A DNA stretch of 64,000 bases from Streptacidiphilus sp. 4-A2. Lineage in GTDB: Bacteria; Actinomycetota; Actinomycetes; Streptomycetales; Streptomycetaceae. The notes beneath the pieces were generated by a model, which had not been told where the DNA came from, did no database searches, and saw only the letters and a list, made by a program, of their open reading frames with translations. The position numbers and the translations under genes were made by a program. This document shows positions 1 through 8,703 of the stretch, one piece after another (within the stretch, counting starts at the first letter, position 1; each line of letters starts with the position of its first letter). The stretch lies in assembly GCA_014284505.1 (NCBI GenBank), contig JAAFYY010000001.1, positions 2,666,001 to 2,730,000 on the forward strand. Direction: 5' to 3'.

Positions 1-1
1 C

Positions 2-160
2 GCATTCGCGTGGGTCGACGACGAGGTCACCGACACAGACCGGGCCTGGACCGCCGCGCACCATGGGGGCCGGGCGCTGATCCACCGCGTCGACCCCCGT
101 CGCGGCCTGGCCGACGCGGACTTCACCCTTCTCGACAACTGGCTGCGGGCCGAACACTGA
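2..160 (+). CDS. C-terminal end of a HAD-like protein (partial)
   Basis: The frame is open from the left edge and ends with TGA, giving 52 residues; the N-terminus lies outside the window. The piece contains 'WVDDE', then 'GRALIHRVDPRRGL' and a terminal 'LDNWL'. This resembles the end of the HAD domains found in Swiss-army-knife RNA-repair-like proteins (HAD_SAK type) of Streptomyces, which end in a WxDDE block followed by an RVDP...GL block. The family call is from memory of the motif pattern, not from a search. A GC hairpin at about 207-228 may be its terminator. Confidence 0.5.
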   Translation, partial: AFAWVDDEVTDTDRAWTAAHHGGRALIHRVDPRRGLADADFTLLDNWLRAEH

Positions 161-560
161 AACCGCCCACCGCAGTTCGCCGCTCCCGTCGGCTCACGGC
201 GATCCCGTCCCTGGGGTTCCCGAGGGACCGGAAGGCAGCAGGGGCGACGGCGGGACAAGGGGCACATACCTGGTCACACAACCGAGCAACCGTGGCATCA
301 CATCCGCGTTTTCGGAGCGGCGGTGCGGCGCCTTTACTGCTTGATACAACTTCACATCGGCTCCATGAGTTCCCTGACTGAATGTGATTTTTGCCTGGCT
401 GTGCGCTCCTTCTCGGCCCGCCGACGGCCACTGCATACTGCGGTCTGCACATTCGCGATCACCCATGGGGCCTGTCAGCCTTTCGCGGCACCCGCCGCGG
501 CCGACAGGCCCTCGATGCCGCACGTCACCGTCGCATCCGAAGCAGCTGAGGATCGAAGCC
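161..560. other. 400-bp stretch without a convincing gene
   Basis: Between the partial HAD-like gene and the oligopeptidase I see no conserved protein on either strand. A hairpin with arms gtccct/agggac at about 207-228 could end the first gene. The middle (about 320-420) is noticeably more AT-rich than its surroundings and contains 'ttgata' and 'gatttttgcc', so the oligopeptidase promoter probably lies here, but I cannot place -35 and -10 boxes with confidence. Confidence 0.4.
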
Positions 561-2698
561 ATGGCCACAAAGGACCGTATCCACGCCGACTATCCACAGG
601 CCGAACGCCTCGAACTCGTCGAGGAAATCCACGGACAACCGATCGCCGACCCGTACCGATGGCTGGAGGACCCGGACGACCCGCGGACCCGGAGCTGGTG
701 TGCGCAGCAGGACGAACTCTTCGCCCGGTGGCGGGAGGGCCGGCTCGGCGACGTGGTGTCCGAGCGGCTGGGGCAAAGGCTCGCCGTGCTGGCCGACGCC
801 GGGAACGTCTCGGTCCCTGTCTGGCGGGGTGAGCGGCGGTTCTTCACCCGACGTGGTCCCGGGCAGGAGCACGAGGTGCTGCTCACCACCGGCCCGGACG
901 ATGTGGAGCGGGTGCTGATCGACCCGGTGGCCCTCGATCCTTCCGGTTCCACGACGCTCGATGCGTGGTTCCCCTCCCAGGAGGGCGATCGGCTGGCCTA
1001 TCTGCGCTCCGAGGGTGGTACCGAGCAGTCGATGCTGTGGGTGATGGACGTGAGGACCGGCGAGACGCTCGACGGACCGATTGACCGTACCGCGCATTCG
1101 CAGGTGGCCTGGCTGCCCGGCGGCACAGCGTTCTACTACCAGCGCCGGCCTGCGCCCGAGGAGATCCCGGCCGGGGAGGGAAACCTGCACCGGCCGGTCT
1201 ACCTGCACCGGGTCGGCAGCGATCCGCGGGACGACGTCCTGACGCTGGGCGAAGGCATGCCGCTGAGGTCCTACTACGTCCCCACTGTGTCCCGGGACGG
1301 CCGATGGCTGCGACTGGACGTGGACTGGGGGCCGCGCATCGACACCTATCTGGCGGACCTTCACGCCGACGGAATTGAGACGCCCCGGTTCTCCCCCTTG
1401 CAGAAGGGAGTTGACTCGATATCAGTTCCGCGCTTCGGCCGCGACGGACGCATGTACGTGCTCACCGACCGCGACGCGCCGAACCGCAGGCTCTGCGTGG
1501 TCGATCCCAATCAGCTGGAGTACGAACACTGGAGCACCCTGCTGACCGAGGATCCCGAAGCGGTGCTCAAGGACTTCGCGATCCTCGACGGCCCGGAACT
1601 GGACCGGCCGCTCCTGCTGGCCCTGTGGTTCCGGCACGCGCTCAGCGAGCTCACCGTGCACGATCCGGCCACCGGCGAACAGGTCGGCTCCGTGCCGCTC
1701 CCCGGCCTGGGCACCATCAAGGCGCTGACGTCCCATCCGGACGGCGGCCCCTTCGCCTGGTTCGGCTACACCGACTTCGGAACACCGCCAGGTGTCTACC
1801 GCTACGACGCCCGTAGCGGCGAGGTGACCGTATGGGCCCCGTCACCCGGTGCGATCGAGGTCGGCACACTCCATGTCGAGCAGATCACCTACACCTCCGG
1901 GGACGGCACTGTCGTCAGGATGTCCATCCTGTCGCCAACGGGGGAGCCGGACCGGGCACGGCCGACGGTGCTGCACGGGTACGGGGCGTTCGGCAACTCG
2001 CAGACCCCGGTCTTCAACGCGCTGAAGCTGGCCTGGGTCCAGGCCGGCGGCGTCTACGCGATCGCGCATGTGCGCGGCGGCGGGGAGGAGGGCCGGGCCT
2101 GGCACCGCGCCGGGATGAGGGAGAACAAGCAGAACACCTTCGCCGACTTCCACGCGGCGGGTGACTACCTGGTCGACCATGGCTGGACGACTCGCGCCCA
2201 GCTGGGTCTCTACGGTGGATCCGCAGGCGGACACCTGGTCGGAGTGGCCCTGACACAGCGGCCGGACGCCTACGCGGCAGTCACCTGCTCCGCGCCGCTG
2301 CTGGATCTGGTGCGCCACGAACTGTCCGGGATCAGCGCGCTGCACACCGGCGAGCGCGGCTCGACAAGCGTCCCGGAGGAGTTCGCCTGGTTGCTCGCAC
2401 AGTCCCCGTACCACTCCGTCCGACAGGGGCCAGCTATCCGGCCACGCTGTTCACCGTGTTCGACGCGGACAGCAGAGTCGACCCGATGCATGCGCGCAAG
2501 CTCGCCGCCGCGCTTCAGCACGCCACGTCGGCCGCACCGGAAGACCGGCCGATTCTGCTGCGCCGGGGACGCGGCATAGGACACTCGACCCGTGCCGTCT
2601 CCCGCTCGATCCCGTTGTGGCTCGACCAACTCGGCTTCTTCGCCGAACACCTGGGGCTGACCCCGGAGCAGGGCCGGCGCTCGGACGGCCCCCAGTAG
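561..2698 (+). CDS. Prolyl oligopeptidase family serine peptidase (S9A), one frameshift
   Basis: Cytoplasmic serine peptidase of about 711 residues, usual for S9A. The N-terminal propeller opens with the family signature 'PYRWLEDPDDP' (about residues 31-41). The C-terminal alpha/beta-hydrolase domain has 'GGGEEGRAWH' and the nucleophile elbow 'YGGSAGG' (Ser about 554). The catalytic Asp region 'FDADSRVDP' and the final His in 'GIGHS' lie after a break at about 2428, where the frame moves by one base (VRQG to SYPATLFTVFDAD), so the triad is complete only if the break is repaired. ATG 561 is chosen because 'gagga' sits 9 bases upstream and the family N-terminus starts there; the frame is open further upstream without homology. 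Substrate is unknown; the family cleaves short proline-containing peptides. Confidence 0.88.
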
Positions 2699-2815
2699 GT
2701 CGGGGGCACAGGTCGCTGGACGGCGTTGTCGGTCTCCGCACCCGGGCACGGAGACCGACAACCCTGTCGGACAGGAACGCCGGCGCGCGTTGCGCCCTCA
2801 CCCGGTCCCGCCGGC

Positions 2816-3483
2816 TCAGAGGCTGCGGGCGGTGATGTCGCCGTGGTTGGTGGTGGCCCGGATGTCGAGTTCGGTGGTGCCGTTGTTCTTCAGGGCGTTG
2901 CTGACGCGGCCGTGGCCGGTGCCGGCGTCCAGGGCCGCGGAGACGCCGGGGGCGGCGCCGACGGTGATGTCGCCGGTCTGGGTGCGCAGTTCGACCGTGC
3001 CGTGGGCGGCCTCGGTGACGCGGATGGCGCCCCGGGCGGTGGTGATCTGCGCGGGGCCGGTCAGCCGGCCGATCTCCACATCGCCGTCGACCGCGGTCAG
3101 GCGTACGCCTGCGGCTTCGTCGATCTTGATGTACTGGTAGGCGCCCTCGAAGTCGACCTCACCCAGCCGTCCCACGCCGCGCAGTTCGCAGCTGGCGGTG
3201 CGGGCCCGCAGGTGCGAGCCGGCGGGCAGCTGGACGGTGATCTCCACCGCCCCGGTGGGGCCGAAGTACTGGTTCCCGGGCTCGGCGCTGCGGATCCGCA
3301 GGACGCCGTCGGCGAACTCCACCGAGGTCCCTCGGCCGCCTTCAGGTCGCGGCCCTTGGCGGGGTCGGCGGGGCGGACCCCGACGACGGTGTCGGCCCGG
3401 TCCGCGGCGATGACCTGGATGCGTCCGGCGGCGATGTCCACGACGGCGGTGACCGGGGCGGGGGTCTGGAACGTCTGCATCAT
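2816..3483 (-). CDS. DUF4097 family beta-strand repeat protein, one frameshift
   Basis: About 222 residues made of short repeated beta strands, rich in T, G, V and 'D/EI' turns such as 'GDVEIGRL', 'GAIRVTEA' and 'GDITVG', as in the bacterial adhesin-like DUF4097 family. The N-terminus 'MMQTFQTPAPVTAVVDIAAG' is typical and has no signal peptide, so the protein is probably cytoplasmic. The frame changes near 3335 ('DLKAAEG' to 'VEFADGVLRI'). It is divergent from the HTH/MarR gene at 3713, a pairing common in Streptomyces, and probably regulated by it through the repeats between them. Molecular function is unknown. Confidence 0.85.
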
Positions 3484-3528
3484 GCTCTCCCAAGCTCACT
3501 CATCTGTTTTCCGACACCGCAAACGCTA

Positions 3529-3660
3529 CGTTGCATTCGCACATCAAGCAACGAGTCTGTTGCGCAAAAACCCCATCACCGCAGGCAGACGCCTGGATTT
3601 CATTGCAACGAACGTGGAGCTAACGCAACGACCCGTCGCCCCGAGCGTTGCATTGAGTCA
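3529..3660. promoter_or_regulatory. Divergent operator region with repeated CGTTGC elements
   Basis: The 229-bp gap between the two divergent genes contains 'cgttgcatt' twice (about 3529-3537 and 3646-3654), its inverse 'aatgcaacg'-like 'cattgcaacg' (3601-3610), 'cgcaacg' (3624-3630), and a hyphenated palindrome gcaac-N6-gttgc at 3548-3563. Such a cluster of the same half-site in both orientations is expected for cooperative binding by the MarR-type regulator encoded next door. That protein/site link is inference from position. Confidence 0.6.
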
Positions 3661-3712
3661 AGAGTGAACGCTATGCTGACCGCACCAGCAGCACACAGAC
3701 AGGAGACCCGCG

Positions 3713-4474
3713 GTGCCCGGCGGCAGACTCACCCAGCAGGAACGCCAGCAGATCGCACTCGGACTGGCCGACGACCTCCCCTACGCCGAGATCGCCCGCC
3801 GCCTGGACCGCCCCACCTCCACCATCACCCGCGAAGTCGACCGCAACGGCGGCCCCACCAGCTACCGCGCCGACCTCGCCCACCGCGCCACCGAACACCG
3901 CGCCCGCCGCCGCAAGCCCACCACCGCACACGCACCACAGGACCACGGACGCGACAACCAGGCCGTACGCGCCTACGAAGAAACCTTCGCCACCCTGATG
4001 ATGCAACAGGGCCTGCCCAAAATGACCGCCCGCGTACTGACCAGCCTTTTCGTCGCCGACACCGGCAGCCTGACCGCGACCGAACTCGCCCACCACCTCC
4101 AGATCAGCCCCGCCTCCGTCTCCAAAGCCATCACCTTCCTCGCCGACCAGGGCCTCATCCGCCGCGAACGCGACGAACGCCGCCGCGAGCGCTACCACGT
4201 CGACGAAGACGTCTGGTACCAGTCCACCATCGCCGCCGCCCACGGCATCGCCCAAGTCGCCCACACCGCACGCCAGGGCATCCCCGTCCTCGGCCGCGAC
4301 ACGCCCGCCGCCACCCGCCTGGAAAACATCGCCCGCTTCAGCGACTTCATCAGCGAAAGCATGCTCCGCGCCGCCGAACAAGTCCGCGACATCCTCCACA
4401 CCAAACCACCCGCAACACCCACCCCCGGCCACAGACACAGATCACTGACGCCGACTAGCCTCACAGAGCGATGA
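3713..4474 (+). CDS. MarR/GbsR-type regulator with an N-terminal IS30-like HTH
   Basis: 253 residues, intact. Residues about 4-45 ('LTQQERQQIALGLADDL', 'AEIARRLDRPTSTITREV') match the helix-turn-helix found at the N-terminus of IS30-family transposases (HTH_38). Residues about 100-165 form a MarR-like winged helix ('TATELAHHLQISPASVSKAI', then 'ERDERRRERYHVD'). The C-terminal third is helical and probably dimerises. It thus carries two different DNA-binding modules. GTG 3713 is chosen over upstream codons because 'aggag' precedes it by 7 bases. It faces the DUF4097 gene across a repeat-filled intergenic region, suggesting control of itself and that gene. Ligand unknown. Confidence 0.85.
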   Translation: MPGGRLTQQERQQIALGLADDLPYAEIARRLDRPTSTITREVDRNGGPTSYRADLAHRATEHRARRRKPTTAHAPQDHGRDNQAVRAYEETFATLMMQQGLPKMTARVLTSLFVADTGSLTATELAHHLQISPASVSKAITFLADQGLIRRERDERRRERYHVDEDVWYQSTIAAAHGIAQVAHTARQGIPVLGRDTPAATRLENIARFSDFISESMLRAAEQVRDILHTKPPATPTPGHRHRSLTPTSLTER

Positions 4475-4475
4475 C

Positions 4476-4490
4476 TTGACGGCCAGTCAA
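4476..4490. repeat. TTGAC-N5-GTCAA inverted repeat just after the regulator stop
   Basis: Perfect 5-bp arms around 5 bases begin 2 bp after the stop of the MarR-type gene. It could be an operator of TetR/MarR size or part of a promoter (TTGAC is a -35-like core). The following gap to 4717 contains one more GC hairpin (about 4559-4590) that may act as terminator between convergent genes; nothing else is evident there. Confidence 0.35.
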
Positions 4491-4717
4491 ATCTGCAAAC
4501 CCTCGCAACCGGGGACGCGCGGCCGTACCTCAGCATCTCCGCGCCCGAGCAACTCCCCCGCAGCCCCCGGCTGTTCGGCCGGGAGCTGCGGTGCCTTTGT
4601 TTGGTTTCCTGTTCTGCTGATTCCACGTCAGTCGACGGCGGAGTGAGGGGTTGCGTCAACGCCGCTTGAATGCCGGGCACTTGGCGGATCTGGTGACACC
4701 CCGCGCGCTGACTGCTC

Positions 4718-5556
4718 TCAGTGGAAGGCGGCGATATTGCGGGTGGCCCAGTCCGCGAAGGGGCGCGGGGCGCGGCCGAGGACCTGCTGCACGTCCGGGC
4801 TGACCCGCAGTTCGGCCGGGTTCGGGGAGCCGAGGATGTCCAGGGTGTCCCCGGCGAGTTCGGCCGGCATGCTGTGGGTCATGGCGGCCAACGCCTCCTC
4901 CCGGGTGAGGTCGTGGAACCGCACCGGTGAGCCCAGTGCGGCCGCGATGGCCTCCGCCTGTCGGCGCGGTGTGATCACCTCCGGGCCGGTCAGCTCGTAC
5001 ACGCCGCCGGTGTGCCGCTCGTCCAGCAGACAGGCCGCCGCGACCTCGGCGATGTCCGCCGGGTCGACGACCGGCACTCCGACGTCACCGAAGGGTGCGA
5101 AGACGACCCCCTGTGTGCGGATGGACTCGGCCCACCAGAGGGCGTTGGAGGCGAAGCCGCCCGGCCGCAGGATGGCCCATTCCAGGCCGGACTCCCGCAG
5201 TTGGTCCTCCAGCGCGCGCATCGCGATCCGCGTGGAGCCGAAGGGCCTGGTCGCCACGCCCTGCGAGGAGAGCAGGACGACCCGGCGGACCCCGGCGGCC
5301 TCGGCCCGGCCGATGATGTCGGCCGGGTTGGCTCCGGCAGCGTGCAGGTCGCCGGAGAGCAGCAGGAACAGCGCCTTCGCCCCGGCCAGCGCGGGCTCAA
5401 GGCCGTCCGGCTCGGCCAGGTCGGCCACAACGTGGCGGACGCCGTCCGGCACCGCTGCCGCGTGCCGCGACACCGCCGTCACCTGTCGCCCGCCCCGGCC
5501 AGTGCCTGCGTCAGCGGTCGGCCGACATTTCCGGTAGCCCCGGTCACCACGATCAT
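4718..5556 (-). CDS. NmrA-like NAD(P)H-binding protein (atypical SDR), one frameshift
   Basis: About 280 residues. The N-terminal dinucleotide-binding motif 'VVTGATGNVG' (TGxTGxxG) lies in the first 12 residues, followed by 'LLSSQG', 'ILRPGGF' and 'LTGPE', the usual blocks of NmrA/YtfG-type atypical short-chain reductases. The break is near 5487, where 'ALAGAG' and 'VTAVSRH' are in different frames. ATG 5556 has 'aaggag' 6 bases upstream. It diverges from the HxlR regulator at 5648, the standard arrangement in which the regulator represses the quinone/aldehyde reductase gene. Substrate unknown. Confidence 0.83.
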
Positions 5557-5611
5557 GATCTGCTCCTTGCGCGTTGTCCTGTGGCCTTCACGCTAGGAGT
5601 CCGGGCTAACT

Positions 5612-5640
5612 CTTGGTAAGGACATACCTTGAGGTAAGCT
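5612..5640. promoter_or_regulatory. Likely HxlR operator
   Basis: In the 91-bp divergent gap, 'ggtaag' occurs twice (5615-5620 and 5633-5638) and encloses the dyad aagg-acata-cctt (5618-5630). HxlR/DUF24 regulators bind short imperfect dyads and direct repeats of this size in front of their divergent targets. Assignment rests on position and symmetry only. Confidence 0.5.
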
Positions 5641-5647
5641 CAGCACA

Positions 5648-6017
5648 ATGGTGGAAGGTTCGCAGCTCATCCGGCCGAGGCGGGGACGCGGTATGAGGTG
5701 TTTCACACTGACTGCCCCGCGCGCGATGTGGTCGACCATGTGACCAGCAGGTGGGGCATCTGGGTCCTGATCTCCCTGCGGAAGAACGACCTTCGCTTCT
5801 ACGAGCTGCGCGAGAGCATCCAGGGCATCAGCGAGAAGATGCTCGCCAGACCTTGCGCGCGCTGGTCCAGGACAACCTGGTCTGGCGGAAGGTCGAGCCG
5901 ACGACACCGCCCCAGGTCACCTACGGACTGACCGACTTCGGCCGGGATCTCAGCCAACCCCTGGAAGAGCTGTTCGATCGGATCACCCGAGGGCTGCCGC
6001 CGCGCGACGCGAAGTAG
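5648..6017 (+). CDS. HxlR family winged-helix regulator, two frameshifts
   Basis: About 123 residues after repair. Recognisable HxlR blocks are 'DCPARDVVDHVTSRWGIWVL', 'FYELRESI.GISEKML', 'LRALVQDNLVWRKVEPTTPP' and 'YGLTDFG'. The start is ATG 5648 ('MVEGSQL'), and the frame changes at about 5690 (a G run one base short) and about 5850. Cysteine in 'TDCPA' is the conserved Cys that senses reactive electrophiles or quinones in this family. It sits divergently to the NmrA-type reductase, implying redox- or electrophile-controlled expression of that enzyme. Confidence 0.83.
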
Positions 6018-6042
6018 CCGAAGGTGCCACGCCGGTAGGGCG

Positions 6043-7269
6043 CTACCCCAGCTGGTCACGACGGCGCGTCAGGGAGGCGATCTCGGCGTGTTGTCCGCCA
6101 GCTCGATGGCCTTGTCGTAGCCGCGCGCGACTTCCGACCGTGGCCCAGCCGACGCAGCAGCTCGGCGCGGGTCGCATGGTAGGCGTGATAGCCGGCCAGC
6201 TTGTCGTCAAGACGTTCCACGGCCGCCAGCGCCACCTCCGGGCCGTCGAGCTCGGCGACCGCGATGGCCCGGTTGAGCGCGACGATCGGCGAGGGGTCGA
6301 GCCGGACCAGCTGGTCGTAGAGAGCGACGATCTGCGACCAGTCGGTGTCGGGCAGGTCGCGGGCGGAGGTGTGCACGGCGTTGATCGCCGCCAGGATCTG
6401 GTAGCGGCCCGGAGCCTCACCGGCGGCCAGGCGCTCGCGCACCAACCGGTGTCCCTCGGCGATCAGCGCCGCGTCCCAGGCCGTACGGTCCTGCTCGTCG
6501 AGGGCGACCAGTTCGCCGCCCGGCGAAACCCGGGCGGTGCGGCGGGCCTCGATCAGCAGCATCAGCGCCAGCAGCCCGGCCGCCTCCCCGTCGGTCGGCA
6601 TCAGGGCACGCAGCAGACGGGTGAGCCGGATCGCCTCGGCGGTCAGCTCGTGACGTACGGGATCGGCGGCGGGTCCGGTCGCCAGGTAGCCCTCGTTGAA
6701 GACGAGGTAGAGCACGGTCAGTACGCCGGACAGGCGTGCCGGGAGCTCCTGCGCGGACGGCACCGGTAAGGGATGCGGGCCGCCTTGATCTTGGCCTTCG
6801 CGCGGGTGATCCGCCGGCTCATGGCGGTTTCCTGCACCAGGAAGGCGCGGGCGATCTCCGCCACGGTCAGACCGCCGACCATGCGCAGGGTCAGTGCCAC
6901 CCGGGTCTCCAGCGCCAGCGCGGGTGACAGCAGGTGAAGATCAGCCGGAGCCGCTCGTCGTCGACGGCGCCGAGCGGCTCCGGCGAGTCGTCGTCGTACA
7001 AGAGCTGAGCCTCCTTCTGCTTGCGCCGCGCTTCTGCTCGCGCCGGAGCCGGTCGATGGCCTTGCGGTGGGCGGTGGTGGTCAGCCAGGCACCGGGTTGG
7101 CAGGTACGCCGTCGGCCGGCCACCGCTCGACGGCGGTCGCGAAGGCCTCGGCTGCCGCTTCCTCGGCGATGTCGAGGTCCCCGAAACGTCGGGTCAGGGT
7201 GGCGACCATCCGGGCCCACTCCTCGCGGTGGGCCCGGATGATCGCTCCCTGGACGTCGGTCGCACTCAC
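6043..7269 (-). pseudogene. ECF42-type sigma factor with C-terminal TPR extension, about six frameshifts
   Basis: Reassembled, this is an about 400-residue sigma factor: region 2 'EEWARMVATLTRRFGDLDIA' with 'AEEAFATAVERWP', the helix 'AWLTTTAHRKAIDRLRRE', sigma4 'LALETRVALTLRMVGGLTVA' with 'EIARAFLVQETAMSRRITR', then the long helical tail 'VLYLVFNEGY' ... 'LNRAIAVAELDG' found only in the ECF42 group (DUF6596). Breaks fall near 7100, 7030, 6930, 6765, 6135 and 6095. Start GTG 7269 overlaps the stop of the DGPF gene upstream. ECF42 sigma factors lack a classical anti-sigma factor and are co-encoded with DGPF/YCII proteins, as here. The breaks are so dense and the protein so well conserved that I suspect sequence errors rather than decay. 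Confidence 0.75.
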
Positions 7270-7588
7270 AGGAAGGGGCCGCACCTCGGTCTTCCGGTTG
7301 CATGCCTTCGAGCCCTCGGCTGCCAGTTCGAGTGCGACGTCGAGGTCGGGAGCTTCGATGATCCAGAAGCGACGAGGAACTCCTTCGACTCCACGAAGGG
7401 TCCGTCGGTGACCAGGGCCTCCGCACCGCGGTTGTCGATCACCGTGGCCATGCTGGGCCCCCGAGGCCGCCGGCGAAGACCCAGTGACCCTGGGTCCGGA
7501 GCCGCTCGTTGAACACATCGATCGCGGCGTCCTCTTCCGCGGTGGCGAGACCGGTGGTGTCGGTGATCACGGAAATCAGATACTGCAT
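7266..7588 (-). pseudogene. YciI/DGPF-type small protein, three frameshifts
   Basis: About 107 residues after repair: 'MQYLISVITDTTGLATAEED', 'IDVFNERLRTQGHWVFAGGL', the signature 'TDGPFVESKEFL' and 'FWIIEAPDLDVALELA'. DGPF is the hallmark of YCII-related proteins linked to ECF42 sigma factors. Breaks are near 7465, 7372 and 7275. ATG 7588 is preceded by 'aggag'. Its stop TGA overlaps the GTG start of the sigma factor by 4 bases, so translation is coupled. Biochemical role is unsettled; the fold is a ferredoxin-like dimer. Confidence 0.75.
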
Positions 7589-7906
7589 CTCGCATCATCT
7601 CCTGCGCTTCGGGAATGCCCCTGGCGGGCAACCCCTCACCCGTACGACGAACGCGGCCGCCCCGGTCCGACAGCAGCGCCCTCTTTTCTTTCGCAGACTT
7701 TTCCGGTCCACCGGACGATGCGGCGTCCGACCGGAAGAAACCCGCGCCGGGCCCCCGCATCAAGACCATGGGCACGGCCGACGGTCTTCGCCGTACCGCG
7801 CCGCACCTCGACCCTACGGTTGCGGGCCTCCAACCTCCCGGCGACCGCGTGAACGCCACATCGAACCGCAGGCCCCAGGAACCTCGCGCCGTGCCACAAG
7901 CCGGGT
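7589..7906. other. 318-bp intergenic stretch without a gene
   Basis: Between the DGPF operon and the PadR terminator no conserved frame is visible on either strand. The promoter of the DGPF/ECF42 operon should lie between 7589 and about 7720 on the minus strand; the AT-richer 'tcttttctttcgcagacttttcc' stretch at about 7680-7702 is the likeliest place. Confidence 0.4.
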
Positions 7907-7930
7907 GCCCGGCCGGATACCCGGCCGGGC
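7907..7930 (-). terminator. Hairpin terminator abutting the PadR stop codon
   Basis: Perfect 10-bp arms (gcccggccgg / ccggccgggc) around a 4-base loop lie directly downstream of the PadR stop codon on the minus strand, with no gap. There is no T tract, as is common for Streptomyces terminators. Confidence 0.65.
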
Positions 7931-8548
7931 CTACGGCTCCTGCGCCTCGGCGAAGGCAAGCAGTTCCTCCCGGGACCAGGCCAGGCGGCCGGTCCGCAGG
8001 TCGTCGACCACCGACCGGACCCACTGGAGCTCCGCGGCCGTGGTGGCTCGCAGGTACTCGATCTCCAGTCGACTGATCCGCGGCAGCCCGCCCTCGGTCT
8101 CGGCCGCCAGGCCGGCCTCCAGCCCGGCCAGGGTGGCAGCGAGCGTGTCAGCGCGCCGGGTGAGCTGCTCCTGGATCTCCTGCGGGGCGAGCAGCAGCAG
8201 GTGCGAGAGCGCGGCCGGGAACTCCGGGTACTCCTGCTTGGGCGCGGCGAGCATCTCGCACAGCCAGTCGTGGGCCGCCGTGCGCCCGGCGTCGGTCAGC
8301 TCGTACACCGTGCGCTCCGGGTACAGCTGGTCGCGCCCGGTCTCCCGGACCGTGATCAGACCCGCGGCCAGCAGGCGTTCGATCGTCCGGTAGAGGCTCG
8401 CGCGCTGGGTGACGTTGACGACCTGATCCTTGCCCCACTGCTTGATCAGCCGCTGCACGCCGTACGGGTGCAGCGGCTGGTAGTGCAGCAGCGACAGGAC
8501 GGTCAGGGCGAGCGGCGAGCGGCGCAGTGGGGTGCTCATGGCGGTCAT
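7931..8548 (-). CDS. PadR family transcriptional regulator
   Basis: Intact, about 205 residues. The winged helix 'SPLALTVLSLLHYQPLHPYG' then 'QRASLYRTIERLLAAGLI' and 'RTVYELTDAGR' is classical PadR, followed by the Vir-like C-terminal helical domain used for dimerisation. Two in-frame ATG codons (8548 and 8539) are possible; the former has 'gggag' close upstream, the latter 'agga'. It is divergent from an FAD monooxygenase and the gap holds repeated ACTAGT sequences, so it probably represses that gene and itself. Confidence 0.87.
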   Translation of the reverse strand: MTAMSTPLRRSPLALTVLSLLHYQPLHPYGVQRLIKQWGKDQVVNVTQRASLYRTIERLLAAGLITVRETGRDQLYPERTVYELTDAGRTAAHDWLCEMLAAPKQEYPEFPAALSHLLLLAPQEIQEQLTRRADTLAATLAGLEAGLAAETEGGLPRISRLEIEYLRATTAAELQWVRSVVDDLRTGRLAWSREELLAFAEAQEP

Positions 8549-8560
8549 CCTACTCCCAAA

Positions 8561-8586
8561 GTGACTAGTTGACTTGAAACTAGTTT
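8561..8586. promoter_or_regulatory. Likely PadR operator (repeated ACTAGT)
   Basis: ACTAGT occurs at 8564-8569 and again inside the perfect palindrome aaactagttt (8577-8586). The outer sequences gtgactagt and actagtttcac also mirror each other. In a 72% GC genome this AT-rich dyad immediately upstream of the PadR start is a strong operator candidate. Confidence 0.6.
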
Positions 8587-8603
8587 CACTGCAACTATCA
8601 AAC

Positions 8604-8665
8604 CATCGCGGAGCCCGCAAAGCCCGCGGAGCCCGCAAGCCCGCAGAACCGGCCAGACCCGCAGA
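8604..8665. repeat. Imperfect short tandem repeat (gcccgca-type)
   Basis: The sequence repeats cgcggagcccgcaa-like units of about 17-18 bases four times with decay between the PadR operator and the monooxygenase RBS. It has no coding meaning that I can see. Confidence 0.45.
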
Positions 8666-8703
8666 GCCATCGCACCAGCGGAACCCCACCGAGGAGCACC
8701 GAC

